Position numbers and translations under genes: made by a program
Assembly (NCBI GenBank): GCA_023397905.1
Contig: JAEWSZ010000051.1
Span: 1 to 64,000, forward strand
Source of the DNA: Bacillota bacterium
GTDB taxonomy: Bacteria; Bacillota; Clostridia; Acetivibrionales; DSM-1351
Direction of reading: 5' to 3'
DNA: 64,000 nucleotides
The notes under the pieces: generated by a model
Database searches by the model: none
What the model was told of the DNA's origin: nothing
Seen by the model: the letters and a program-made list of their open reading frames with translations, nothing else
Shown here: positions 53,078 to 61,905 of the stretch, one piece after another
Numbering within the stretch: the stretch's first letter is position 1
Layout of the letters: every line of letters starts with the position of its first letter

Positions 53078-55582
53078 TTATATGAACAAACTCATATCCG
53101 ATTCCTCGGCGGAACCCAGAAAGGATGCCACACCGCCCACGGTAACACCGTCTATCAGTTCCTCTCTTTTAATTCCCATAATGTCCATGGACATATTGCA
53201 GGCCACAAACTCGACACCGTTGCTTTTAGCCTGATCAATAAGTGATTCCAATGAAAATATATCCTTTTTGTTCATCAGATAGCGGATCATTTTGGGCCCG
53301 ATCCCGGCCATATTCATCTTTGAAAGGGCCAATTTTTTCGACCCTTTAGGCATCATAACACCAAACATTCTGGAAATAAAGTCTTTTTTTACTCCGGGAC
53401 CGCCGGCCTTCCTCAGGATATTCAGCCCCCAGAAGGTAAAAAACATGGTGACCTTCCTGCCCATGGCTGCTGCGCCGTTGGCTATAATAAACGAGGCGAT
53501 GGCCCTGTCAAGATCGTTGCTGAATACGATCATGGATTTATTATTATTTTTCTGCGGGGCTTGCGGATTCTCCTTTTTTATTTCTTTTTTTATCCTGGCT
53601 GTAAAAACATTTTTTTCATAGGATACGCCCAACAGGTTGTTGCCGGTTGTTTTGCACCAGGTTTTGATATCTTCCTGAAAAGCGGGATCGGTTGCTTGGA
53701 CTTCCAGAACTTCATTGTAGTCCATGGAGCTGACGGCGTTGAAAACCGCCATAATCGGACCGGGACACTGGAGTCCGCAGGCGTCCAGCTGCAACACCGT
53801 ATTTTCTTCGCCGGAAGCTGAGCCGGAATCATACCTATTGCCGGAGCCTCTTTTTGACGCTGCTATTTCCCGCAAGGTATCTCCGGCTCCGGAGGATGTG
53901 CCCCGGCTGTCCGCTTCTTCGGTTGACTGCTTCAAAGTCGCGGTGTGGTAGGTCTTGTAGCCTCCGCTTAAATTCCTTACGTCCAGAAAACCTTTTTGCA
54001 TAAGCAGCCTGGCCGCAAGGTATCCTCTAAGGCCCACCTGGCAGAAAATATAGACCGTTTTGTCAGGCGGCAGTTCTCCGAGCCTTTCCCGCAAACTGTC
54101 CAGGGGGATATTGACGGCTCCGGGTATGGTCCCCAGCTGAGCTTCCTCCGGCTCTCTGACATCCAGCAGGATATCCTTGCCGGTATCGATGCTGTCCACC
54201 TCATCCCAGTGGAATATTGCCGCATCACCTTTTAGTATATTGGCAGCAGTATATCCCGCTATATTCACAGGGTCCTTTGCGGAGGAATAGGGCGGGGCGT
54301 ATGCCAGCTCCAGCTTTTCCAGGTCGTATACGGTCATACCGGCCCTCATGGCGGCGGACAGCACATCAATCCTCTTGTCGACACCGTCATAGCCGATGAT
54401 CTGCGCGCCCAGCAGCTTTCCGCCGGCCTTTTCGAAAAGGAGCTTTATGGACATTGGTATGGCTCCGGGGTAATAGCCGGCGTGAGAAGCGGTGTGGGTA
54501 AAGGACTTTTCATACATAGCCCCGTTCCTTTTTAAGATTTTCTCGTTGTTTCCGGATACGGCCACGGTCAAATCAAATATCTTGACAATGGAAGTGCCCT
54601 GTACGCCTTCAAATTTTTCAGCAAAGCCGCATATGTTGTTGGCAGCAATACGGCCCTGCTTGTTGGCCGGTCCTGCGAGAGGGATGAGCGCCTCGTTACC
54701 GCTGATAAAGTCCTTTACTTCAATGGCATCTCCGGCGGCGTAGATGTCCGGATCGGAGGTCTGAAGATATTCATTCACAAGAATACCTCCGGTTCTGCCC
54801 AGCTTGAGGCCTGCGGCAACGGCCAGCCCGGATTCGGGCCTGACCCCGATGCCCATAATGACCATGTCGGTTTTCAGGATCTTGCCGCTTGACAGTTTCA
54901 CTCCGATGGAGTTCCCGTCACTTTCAAAGGCCTCCACAGCGTCCTTTAAATACAATTTTACATTTTTGGCCTTTAAATGCTGGTGGACCAGGGCGGCCAT
55001 TTCAAAATCCAGAGGGCCGATCACGTGGTCGGCCAATTCCACAATCGTGACATCTACTCCAAGTCCATGGAGATTTTCCGCAACTTCCAGACCGATAAAA
55101 CCGGCTCCCACTATGACCGCGCTCCGGGGCTTCACATTGTCCGCATACTCTTTGATCCTGTATGTATCAGGTATATTCCGGAGGGTGAAGATCCCGGGGG
55201 TATCGATTCCTTCCAGCCTGGGCCTTATGGGTTCTGCGCCCGGCGACAGTATCAGTTTGTCATATGTTTCAGTATATGTTTTGTTGCCGGTTATGCTGAA
55301 AATTTCCACTGTCTTATTTTCAGGGGATATTTTCGTGACCTCGGAAAATATTCTCACATCAATATTGAACCGCTGCTTCATTTTTTCAGGTGTCTGCACC
55401 AGCAGCTTTTCTTTATCTTTTATGACCTCTCCTATATAGTAGGGAAGCCCGCAATTGGCATAAGAGATGTGTCCGCCTTTTTCTACCAGTATGATTTCGG
55501 CGCTTTCATCAAGTCTGCGAAGCCTTGCGGCCGCGCTTGCACCGCCTGCCACACCTCCGATAATAACCACTTTCATTCCCAT
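53078..55582 (-). CDS. CoA-disulphide-reductase-like flavoprotein fused to rhodanese, TusA and DsrE domains
   Basis: An 834-residue fusion. Residues about 1-445 are an FAD/NAD(P)H pyridine-nucleotide-disulphide oxidoreductase of the CoADR type, with the redox Cys in SYANCGLPYYIGEV near residue 43. Residues about 455-550 are a rhodanese with the active Cys in YIFCQVGLRG. Residues about 595-665 are a TusA-like domain with LDACGLQCPGP. The last 155 residues are DsrE/DsrF-like (FSNDLDRAIASFIIANGAAAMG). Each domain handles persulphide or disulphide sulphur, so the protein probably reduces CoA persulphide, polysulphide or disulphide and passes sulphur within one chain. GGAGG lies six bases before the ATG. 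An ArsR gene follows. Confidence 0.9.
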   Translation of the reverse strand: MGMKVVIIGGVAGGASAAARLRRLDESAEIILVEKGGHISYANCGLPYYIGEVIKDKEKLLVQTPEKMKQRFNIDVRIFSEVTKISPENKTVEIFSITGNKTYTETYDKLILSPGAEPIRPRLEGIDTPGIFTLRNIPDTYRIKEYADNVKPRSAVIVGAGFIGLEVAENLHGLGVDVTIVELADHVIGPLDFEMAALVHQHLKAKNVKLYLKDAVEAFESDGNSIGVKLSSGKILKTDMVIMGIGVRPESGLAVAAGLKLGRTGGILVNEYLQTSDPDIYAAGDAIEVKDFISGNEALIPLAGPANKQGRIAANNICGFAEKFEGVQGTSIVKIFDLTVAVSGNNEKILKRNGAMYEKSFTHTASHAGYYPGAIPMSIKLLFEKAGGKLLGAQIIGYDGVDKRIDVLSAAMRAGMTVYDLEKLELAYAPPYSSAKDPVNIAGYTAANILKGDAAIFHWDEVDSIDTGKDILLDVREPEEAQLGTIPGAVNIPLDSLRERLGELPPDKTVYIFCQVGLRGYLAARLLMQKGFLDVRNLSGGYKTYHTATLKQSTEEADSRGTSSGAGDTLREIAASKRGSGNRYDSGSASGEENTVLQLDACGLQCPGPIMAVFNAVSSMDYNEVLEVQATDPAFQEDIKTWCKTTGNNLLGVSYEKNVFTARIKKEIKKENPQAPQKNNNKSMIVFSNDLDRAIASFIIANGAAAMGRKVTMFFTFWGLNILRKAGGPGVKKDFISRMFGVMMPKGSKKLALSKMNMAGIGPKMIRYLMNKKDIFSLESLIDQAKSNGVEFVACNMSMDIMGIKREELIDGVTVGGVASFLGSAEESDMSLFI

Positions 55583-55807
55583 AGTACACCTCCGTAATAT
55601 TTGTATATCGTTATATTATGATTTTAGGATATAAATGGTATATTGTCAATTAAATAAAAGTTCGGAGAAGGCTGAGACTTTGAATAAATCCGTGCATAAA
55701 ATGCATAATAAGGATTGGAGCGAAGCACAGGAGCAGCATTTTTCCGGCAGTGCTCCGAATATGAAACCTTACGCAGGTTGGGAAAAACTTATTACCGGAG
55801 GATGTCC

Positions 55808-55945
55808 ATGGACAAAAATAAGAGAAGCAGAAAAACAAAGAGCAGAAAAGAAGACGAGGCTTTCCCTTCAAAAAATATCAAGCATGACCCCCAGGCCGAA
55901 AGCGCGAGGGCAAAATTCGGAAAGGACACCGTTGCCGGGGAATGA
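55808..55945 (+). CDS. small conserved-type basic protein (45 residues)
   Basis: A short gene with ATG at 55808 and GGAGG six bases upstream. The product is basic and hydrophilic (MDKNKRSRKTKSRKEDE), then KNIKHDPQAESARAKFGKDT. The latter stretch recalls a family of very small clostridial proteins (CPC_1213-type), which I state from memory. Longer frames around it have no ribosome site and the one in another frame overlaps uppP on the opposite strand. The function is unknown. It converges with uppP. Confidence 0.6.
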   Translation: MDKNKRSRKTKSRKEDEAFPSKNIKHDPQAESARAKFGKDTVAGE

Positions 55946-55973
55946 TCATAAGGCATGGCCAATTGGGGGATTT

Positions 55974-56843
55974 TTATTTGAAAATCCCCAGGAACCCAAA
56001 TATAATAACGATTACGGCAAAAATCATCCTGTAATATGCAAAACCGCGCAAGGGTTTCTTTTTCAAATAGGATATGAATTTGCTGATAACTGCTATGGCC
56101 ACTACAAAAGCCACCAGGAAGCCCACAATGAGCGCTGTTATTTCAGTGGCGGTCAGCGTGGCGAGGCCGCCGATTTTTACTATCTTTAAAAAGCTCATTC
56201 CAAACATTACGGGTATGGCGAGGAAAAAGGAGAATTCGGCCGATACCACAGTGGAAAGGCCGGCTACCCAGCCGCCGATGATGGTGGAGGCGGAGCGGGA
56301 CATACCGGGAATTATTGCAAGGCATTGGAAAGCACCGATTATCAGGGCCTGCTTCGGAGTCACATTGAGCCTTTGTTTGGAGGAAGTGTTCGGATTGTTG
56401 TTTCTGAACCTGTTTTCGGCATATATCATCCAGACGGCGCCCAGAAACAGGACTATGGCTACGGATATGTAATTAAACAGGTATTTGTCTGCCAGGTCGT
56501 TAAACAGGATACCCAGTACGGCCCCGGGAATACATGCGATGAATATCATGAACCAGAATTTAAAGCCTGATTTTTCATATCCGACCTTTGAAGGAAGAAA
56601 ATTGACAAGGGTGTCCTTGATCTTTCTCCAGTACAGGATCACCACCGCCATTATGGCTCCAAGCTGGATAACATATGTATACATTTCCACATAATTCGGA
56701 CTTGTACTTTTAAAGCCCAATAGATTCTCAAAAATAATCATGTGCCCGGTTGAAGATATGGGCAGAAATTCGGTAATTCCCTCAACTATACCAAGTACAA
56801 TTGATTTCAGTATGAAAAGTAAAAAGTCCATTATGTTATTCAC
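55974..56843 (-). CDS. uppP: undecaprenyl-diphosphate phosphatase UppP (BacA)
   Basis: A 289-residue membrane protein with about eight membrane segments and both family motifs: GIVEGITEFLPISSTGHMII near residue 18 (Glu-rich motif with the catalytic Glu and Ser-Thr-His) and PGMSRSASTIIGGW near residue 170 (with the catalytic Arg and Ser). It dephosphorylates undecaprenyl diphosphate to recycle the lipid carrier for cell-wall precursors and gives some bacitracin resistance. The length is normal. The hairpin GGGGATTTT / AAAATCCCC overlaps the stop codon (55966-55989). Confidence 0.94.
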   Translation of the reverse strand: MNNIMDFLLFILKSIVLGIVEGITEFLPISSTGHMIIFENLLGFKSTSPNYVEMYTYVIQLGAIMAVVILYWRKIKDTLVNFLPSKVGYEKSGFKFWFMIFIACIPGAVLGILFNDLADKYLFNYISVAIVLFLGAVWMIYAENRFRNNNPNTSSKQRLNVTPKQALIIGAFQCLAIIPGMSRSASTIIGGWVAGLSTVVSAEFSFFLAIPVMFGMSFLKIVKIGGLATLTATEITALIVGFLVAFVVAIAVISKFISYLKKKPLRGFAYYRMIFAVIVIIFGFLGIFK

Positions 56844-57001
56844 CTTTTCCTTATTGATGATAGGTTCTCTTTATAGGTTACAAAACAAACCCGCTTTAGT
56901 CAAGCCGTTTGATAATTGGGGCAATATTGCGGAATACCTACATTGAGAGTTTACGACAATTTAATTTGATTTGTCTGATGATAAACGGGTAGAAATTATA
57001 G

Positions 57002-57030
57002 TGGACACATTACCCTACTACCTGTACAAT
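57002..57030 (+). promoter_or_regulatory. candidate trmB promoter
   Basis: TGGACA (57002-57007), a 17-base spacer and TACAAT (57025-57030) preceded by TG lie 66 bases before the GTG start. Confidence 0.55.
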
Positions 57031-57095
57031 ATCTTTTGGATAAAGTTTTTTATCATTGTATGTAAATATACCGGACATGTGAATGGAGAGATATT

Positions 57096-57755
57096 GTGAG
57101 ATTGAGAAGAAAACCATGGGCAAGGCCTGAATTGGCGGCGTGTGATTTTTTTATTGACGATCCGCCCCGGCACAGGGGCAGGTGGCGGGAGCTTTTCGGC
57201 AACGGTAACCCAATGCATCTGGAGCTGGGCTGCGGAAAGGGCGGATTTATTTCAAAGATGGCCGCCGCCAATCAACACATAAACTATATTGCGGTAGATA
57301 TAAAAAGCGAAGTGCTTGCGCTTGCCAAGCGCAAGATAGAGTATGAATTTTCTGCCGCGGGAACGGCGGAAATAAAAAATATAAAGCTCATGTCCCAGAA
57401 TATTGAGCAGATTGACAGCATGCTTGATGAGGCCGACGCCATAGAGAAAATTTATATCAACTTCTGCAATCCATGGCCTAAAAGTCCTTATAAAAAGAAA
57501 AGGCTGACCCATGGCAAGCAGCTTGTGAAATATAAGGTCTTCCTCAAAAAAGGCGGCGAGGTGTGGTTCAAAACAGACGATGACGAACTTTTTCAAGATT
57601 CTGTTAAATATTTTGAAGAAAATGGGTTCATAATAAAATATACTACGGAGGATCTGCATGCAAGCGGATTTGAAGGAAGCGTACCCACAGAGCATGAAAT
57701 AATGTTTTCAGAAGAAGGTATAAAAATAAAGTTTTTGATTGCAGTATTGATTTGA
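57096..57755 (+). CDS. trmB: tRNA (guanine-N7-)-methyltransferase TrmB
   Basis: A 219-residue class I methyltransferase. It opens MRLRRKPWARPELAACDFFI as TrmB proteins do. It has the SAM-binding LELGCGKGGFISKMA near residue 50, then YIAVDIKSEVL, YINFCNPWPKSPYKKKRLT (the tRNA-guanine pocket) and a late VPTEHEIMFSEEG. It makes 7-methylguanosine at position 46 of tRNA with S-adenosylmethionine. The start is GTG at 57096, with TGGAGAG upstream. Confidence 0.94.
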   Translation: MRLRRKPWARPELAACDFFIDDPPRHRGRWRELFGNGNPMHLELGCGKGGFISKMAAANQHINYIAVDIKSEVLALAKRKIEYEFSAAGTAEIKNIKLMSQNIEQIDSMLDEADAIEKIYINFCNPWPKSPYKKKRLTHGKQLVKYKVFLKKGGEVWFKTDDDELFQDSVKYFEENGFIIKYTTEDLHASGFEGSVPTEHEIMFSEEGIKIKFLIAVLI

Positions 57756-57888
57756 AGCTGTTAAGAAGTTTGAATCCTATTTCTGTCAGTTATTAGTAAA
57801 AATATATTGTTAAAAACAAATGCAGCTTAAATGTAGCTTAATTAGGGACCATTATAATTATCAAAATAACGAAAAAGGAAAGTGGCAT

Positions 57889-58614
57889 ATGGAATTTTAC
57901 CAACAGATATCAAAATACTACGATGAAATATTTCCTACGGGAGACGAGCAGGTCAGATTTTTAAATGAGATCGCCGGCACTCCTCCCAAGTCCGTATTGG
58001 ACATCGCATGCGGAACGGGAGGATATTCCCTCGAACTGTGCAAACAGGGCTATGACGTGACTGCGGTGGACCTGGACGGCCGGATGCTGGAGCAGCTGGA
58101 AGAGAAGGCACGGCAAAGCGGGCTTCAGGTGAATTATTTGCAGGCAAATATGCTGGAACTGGGAGAAAAGCTGTCTGAAAGGTATGATATGGCCTTTTGC
58201 ATCGGCAATTCAATAGTGCACCTGGAAAATATGCTTCAAATAAAGGAGTTTTTGTCCGATATAAAGAAGATATTGGATAACGACGGCAGTCTGGTGCTGC
58301 AGATAATCAATTTTGACAGGATATTGCTCAGGGATATAAAGAGCCTGCCAACAATAGAAAATAAGGACACCGGGCTGACTTTTGAAAGAAATTATGATTA
58401 TGACAAGCAGAAGAACACTATTTATTTTAAAACAAGGCTAAATGTGGGGAACAGGACCTTCGACGGCATGGTACCCCTGTATCCGCTGCGCCAGGATGAA
58501 CTGGTGGAAGCGGCCCAGGAAGCCGGCTTTAAAAAGATTAAACTTTTTGAAGACTTCAACGGAAGCGAATTTGATAAATACAATTCCTTTATGCTTGTAT
58601 TATGGGCCAGATAA
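57889..58614 (+). CDS. class I SAM-dependent methyltransferase
   Basis: A 241-residue methyltransferase. The SAM site is VLDIACGTGGYSLELCKQG near residue 40, followed by VTAVDLDGRMLEQL (acidic residue for the ribose) and AFCIGNSIVHL. A beta-rich C-terminal part suits a small-molecule substrate. The target cannot be told. The ATG at 57889 has AAAAGGAAAG upstream; the in-frame extension before it lacks a site. It stands alone downstream of trmB and may share its transcript. Confidence 0.85.
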   Translation: MEFYQQISKYYDEIFPTGDEQVRFLNEIAGTPPKSVLDIACGTGGYSLELCKQGYDVTAVDLDGRMLEQLEEKARQSGLQVNYLQANMLELGEKLSERYDMAFCIGNSIVHLENMLQIKEFLSDIKKILDNDGSLVLQIINFDRILLRDIKSLPTIENKDTGLTFERNYDYDKQKNTIYFKTRLNVGNRTFDGMVPLYPLRQDELVEAAQEAGFKKIKLFEDFNGSEFDKYNSFMLVLWAR

Positions 58615-58656
58615 CAGGGAGCCCGAAATATAGTTTTGAAGGGGAATATAGCAGAT

Positions 58657-59373
58657 ATGAGCAGAATCGGACAGGAAATAAACAAGCTGAGGCTTCAGAA
58701 GGGAATGTCTCCAAAGCAGCTTGCAAAAAAGCTGGGAGTGTCGGAAGGTTTTATACTCGACATAGAATCCGGCAAAAAAATAATAAATGACGATATGATC
58801 GGCAGGGTTTCAAAGGCGCTTGATTTTGAGCTTGGCCCCATCGGCCTGTTTGCCTCGGACGACAGGCTGAATGACCGGCCTGAGCCCCGCGCTTTAAAAC
58901 CGAACCCAGGTACTGCGGCGGTAAGGACCGCCGGAAAGACTGCGGCAGATGCCGTAAACCAGCCTGTACAGGAGGTATGGGACGACGCTTTCGGAAATAT
59001 CCTGAAAACGGTGCCGGTATATGACTACAGAATGGACCGGCTGTTGGACAAAAAGCTTCTGCCCATTGAGAAAAACAAGGTTGAAGGGCAGCAGAAGGAA
59101 AAGGTTTTTTATTTGCATATTGAAGACGGAGATATGTCGGGCTTCAGGATTTTTAAAGGGGATAGGGCCTTTTCGGTGCTTACCGGTGAAATAGACGGCG
59201 ACGGAATATATTTTTTGGAATACAACGGATCCAGAGCGGTGAGGCAGGTTAAAAGGCTGCAGCAGGACAAAATCCTCCTGGTCAGCAACAAAGGGACCCT
59301 GGTTACGGAAACCATGGGTATTAAAAACGTCAAGGTTATAGCCAGGCTGCTGAAGCTTGAGATCGTATTGTGA
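58657..59373 (+). CDS. XRE-family transcriptional regulator with LexA/peptidase-like C-terminal region
   Basis: A 238-residue protein. The N-terminal Cro/CI helix-turn-helix is MSRIGQEINKLRLQKGMSPKQ then LAKKLGVSEGFILDIESGKK. After an Ala/Pro-rich linker, the C-terminal half (about 140-238) has HIEDGDMSGFRIFKGDRAFS and FLEYNGSRAVRQVKRL, resembling the beta-strand layout of LexA/CI-type S24 domains. The catalytic Ser-Lys pair is not evident, so cleavage cannot be claimed. The ATG at 58657 is chosen because the domain starts there; a TTG at 58636 is in frame. Targets are unknown; corA follows 66 bases later. Confidence 0.75.
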   Translation: MSRIGQEINKLRLQKGMSPKQLAKKLGVSEGFILDIESGKKIINDDMIGRVSKALDFELGPIGLFASDDRLNDRPEPRALKPNPGTAAVRTAGKTAADAVNQPVQEVWDDAFGNILKTVPVYDYRMDRLLDKKLLPIEKNKVEGQQKEKVFYLHIEDGDMSGFRIFKGDRAFSVLTGEIDGDGIYFLEYNGSRAVRQVKRLQQDKILLVSNKGTLVTETMGIKNVKVIARLLKLEIVL

Positions 59374-59439
59374 CAGCTGCTTTAAGCCGCAGGGCGGGAT
59401 AATGCAGGTGAAAACCGGCAGTGTCAGGGAGAAGTACAT

Positions 59440-60504
59440 ATGCAGAAAATCGTAAAGTCGCGTTCAAAGACAATAGGGCTGCCTCCGGGGAGCCCGGTGC
59501 ATATCGGAGATAAAAAGCGGGATTCCACGCTGATTACATTGATCGAATACGGGGAAGATTTCTTCCGGCAGAAGGAGACCGGCCTGAAGGAGCTGTCCCG
59601 CCTGAAAAACAGGGACACCGGAGTCAGGTGGCTGAATGTGGAAGGGCTTCATGAAGTAGATGTGCTCACTGGCATAGGAGAGATATTCAATCTCCATCCC
59701 CTGGTCGTTGAGGATATACTCAACACCGATCAACGGCCCAAAATCGACATAGAAGACGACTATATCTTCATATCGGCCAAAATGCTTTTTTACGACACTA
59801 AAGCGGGTGAGTTTGACATAGAGCAGGTCAGCTTCATACTGGGCGGGGACTACATCATATCCGTATCGGAACGGGATACAGACGTTTTCGAGCCGGTCAT
59901 ACGCAGGCTGCAGCAGGGAATGAGCCGTTTCAGAAAGATGGGGGCGGACTATCTGGTGTACTGCCTGCTGGATATAATCGTGGACAACTACTTCACAGTC
60001 TTGGAGGGCTTCGGAGAAAAAGTCGAAGTCGTTGAGGATGAAATGGTGGTGCGCACTACCAGCGATACGCTGCGGACCATTCACAAATTGCGCAGGCAGA
60101 TACTGTTCCTGCACAAGGCTGTCTGGCCCTTAAGGGAGGTGCTGTCCTTTCTGGAAAGAGGGGAGAGCCTGCTGATACAGGAATCCACAGGAATATACAT
60201 CAGGGACCTGTATGACCACGTAGTGCAGGTAATGGATACCACCGAGACCATCAGGGATATACTGTCCAGCATGCTGGACGTGTACCTTTCCAGCTCCAGC
60301 AACAGGATGAATGAAATAATGAAGGTGCTCACAATAATATCCACTGTATTTATGCCCCTGTCCTTTATAGTCGGCATTTACGGAATGAATCTCAAAAACA
60401 TGCCGGAACTGGCATGGCCCTGGATGTACCCGGTCTTATGGGCGGTGATGGCAGCAGTCGCGGCATCCATGCTGCTCTATTTCAGAAAGAAAAAATGGTG
60501 GTAG
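59440..60504 (+). CDS. corA: CorA-family magnesium/cobalt transporter
   Basis: A 354-residue protein. A large cytoplasmic domain (with FNLHPLVVEDILNTDQRPKIDIEDDYIFI) is followed by a long helix and two membrane segments at the C terminus. The selectivity motif is YGMNLKNMPEL (Gly-Met-Asn) at the end of the first membrane segment near residue 318. The C terminus is basic (FRKKKWW). It forms pentamers that admit magnesium down the membrane potential; some members carry cobalt. AGGGAGAAG precedes the ATG. It converges with the germination operon, leaving 11 bases between the stops. Confidence 0.94.
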   Translation: MQKIVKSRSKTIGLPPGSPVHIGDKKRDSTLITLIEYGEDFFRQKETGLKELSRLKNRDTGVRWLNVEGLHEVDVLTGIGEIFNLHPLVVEDILNTDQRPKIDIEDDYIFISAKMLFYDTKAGEFDIEQVSFILGGDYIISVSERDTDVFEPVIRRLQQGMSRFRKMGADYLVYCLLDIIVDNYFTVLEGFGEKVEVVEDEMVVRTTSDTLRTIHKLRRQILFLHKAVWPLREVLSFLERGESLLIQESTGIYIRDLYDHVVQVMDTTETIRDILSSMLDVYLSSSSNRMNEIMKVLTIISTVFMPLSFIVGIYGMNLKNMPELAWPWMYPVLWAVMAAVAASMLLYFRKKKWW

Positions 60505-60515
60505 GCAAATTTGTT

Positions 60516-61613
60516 TCAACCGCGCCTTTTCCTTCTGGCAAAGGCGGTCTTGATTTTGGCGGATACCATAACCAGTACGGGGATTATTATCTGGAAGGGA
60601 ACCGCGTAATAGGGGTAGATTTTTTGAGCCCAGTCAAACATTTCCATTATATTGCTGTAAATAATATTTGCCATAGCCATCATGAGAAAGGCCACAGGTG
60701 AGACAATATCCCTGTAGTTATTGATGTTTAAAACCCTGGCCAGCCCTTTTGCGGCCGACAGCAGGCAGATGCTGATTTTGACAAAGCCTCCCAGGATAAA
60801 TATAATGGCAACTACGATTTCAAATCTCTGGATAAAGTCGCCTATATTAAGTGTCCTTACGGCCATATAGGAGGGGAAGTACAGGTCGCTGTTCAGGGAT
60901 ACGCCCAAAACCATTACATTTCTGACGGATATGCTTATCATGAAGATACATCCTATCAAGGTGCCTGTGAAAAAGACATTAAAGGCTTTTTTTGTATTTT
61001 TCAGGCTGTTGAACGTGGTGGTGAGGACAACTGTTTCCGCAAAGGGAAATGAAAATATCCCGAAGGAGACGGGAAGGAGGGGCTTGATCCCGTCATAAAG
61101 CACAGGTTTGAGGTTTATAAAATTGGCTTTTGTAAGTGAGAAGACAGCAGTTATGATTATAATGGCCATAGCTATGGGAAAGGCAAAGGCTGTCCAGCGC
61201 CCCAGAACCTCTATTCCCTCTTTGACCATCCAGATGCAGAAAAGCCCTATAAAGGTGATTATCAGGGAGGGAGGGGTCTCCGGAAAGGATACGACATTGA
61301 CAAAGCTGGAAAAATTCCTTATTACCAGCGAGCCCAGGTGAAAGGAGTACCACAGGGACAGCAGGCAAATGATTTTGCCGGGAATCTTTCCGAAGGTTTC
61401 AATTGCAACATCATAAAGGTCTTTTCCGGGATGCTGCCTGAGCAGTTGGGAATAGACATAATATATGGGAATGGCCATGAAAAATGAGAGCAGTATGGCA
61501 ATCCAGACATCCTGCTTTGCTTCTCCGCCGCCGCCGATTATTATAAAACTGCCTATAATGAACAGGGATACTATGAATATCCCCTGCCTGTTGGTAATGA
61601 TCTCTTTGTACAT
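60516..61613 (-). CDS. spore germination receptor subunit B (GerB/YndE family)
   Basis: A 365-residue membrane protein with about ten membrane segments, an amino-acid-permease-like fold. NRQGIFIVSLFIIGSFIIIGGG opens the family, and the first part has LLRQHPGKDLYDVAIETFGKIPGKII. It is the subunit that binds germinant in Ger receptors of the spore inner membrane. It is the last gene of the minus-strand ger operon (gerA, gerC, small gene, gerB). The order A-C-(small)-B differs from the A-B-C order of Bacillus subtilis gerA but is common in Clostridia. Confidence 0.91.
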   Translation of the reverse strand: MYKEIITNRQGIFIVSLFIIGSFIIIGGGGEAKQDVWIAILLSFFMAIPIYYVYSQLLRQHPGKDLYDVAIETFGKIPGKIICLLSLWYSFHLGSLVIRNFSSFVNVVSFPETPPSLIITFIGLFCIWMVKEGIEVLGRWTAFAFPIAMAIIIITAVFSLTKANFINLKPVLYDGIKPLLPVSFGIFSFPFAETVVLTTTFNSLKNTKKAFNVFFTGTLIGCIFMISISVRNVMVLGVSLNSDLYFPSYMAVRTLNIGDFIQRFEIVVAIIFILGGFVKISICLLSAAKGLARVLNINNYRDIVSPVAFLMMAMANIIYSNIMEMFDWAQKIYPYYAVPFQIIIPVLVMVSAKIKTAFARRKRRG

Positions 61614-61672
61614 TTTAGTGGTTTCTCACTTTCATAGGTGGTTACGGTATCGGGCCGTTTATATGGCTGAAT

Positions 61673-61900
61673 TCAGTCCGGCAGCCCCCAGATATATGAC
61701 ACGATTTTTTTGAGGGGACCCGCGGGACTGGGTATCTCCACCCCCAGTGTGGACAGCACGTGAACGGTATATGCGGTAAGTATCATAATCAAATACAGCC
61801 AGAATATTTTCAGATCCTTCCTTTTTTCAAATATGGGAACGAGATCAAATATTATAAAAAGAGAAACTATTGCAGTACACAGGGAAATAGTAACAGCCAT
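61673..61900 (-). CDS. small membrane protein of the ger operon
   Basis: A 75-residue protein with two membrane segments (about 2-20 and 28-52) and a short C-terminal tail. It lies 5 bases after gerC and before gerB, with GGAGA upstream of its ATG. Small genes of this kind in ger clusters (GerD-unrelated, sometimes called the D subunit) can modulate receptor activity. Membership in that group is inferred from place and shape only. Confidence 0.6.
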   Translation of the reverse strand: MAVTISLCTAIVSLFIIFDLVPIFEKRKDLKIFWLYLIMILTAYTVHVLSTLGVEIPSPAGPLKKIVSYIWGLPD

Positions 61901-61905
61901 GCTTA

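Noticed and set aside
55635..56189. 184-codon plus-strand frame over the uppP 3' end
   Set aside because: Its second half is the antisense of uppP, it lacks a ribosome site, and a better small gene (55808-55945) lies in another frame.
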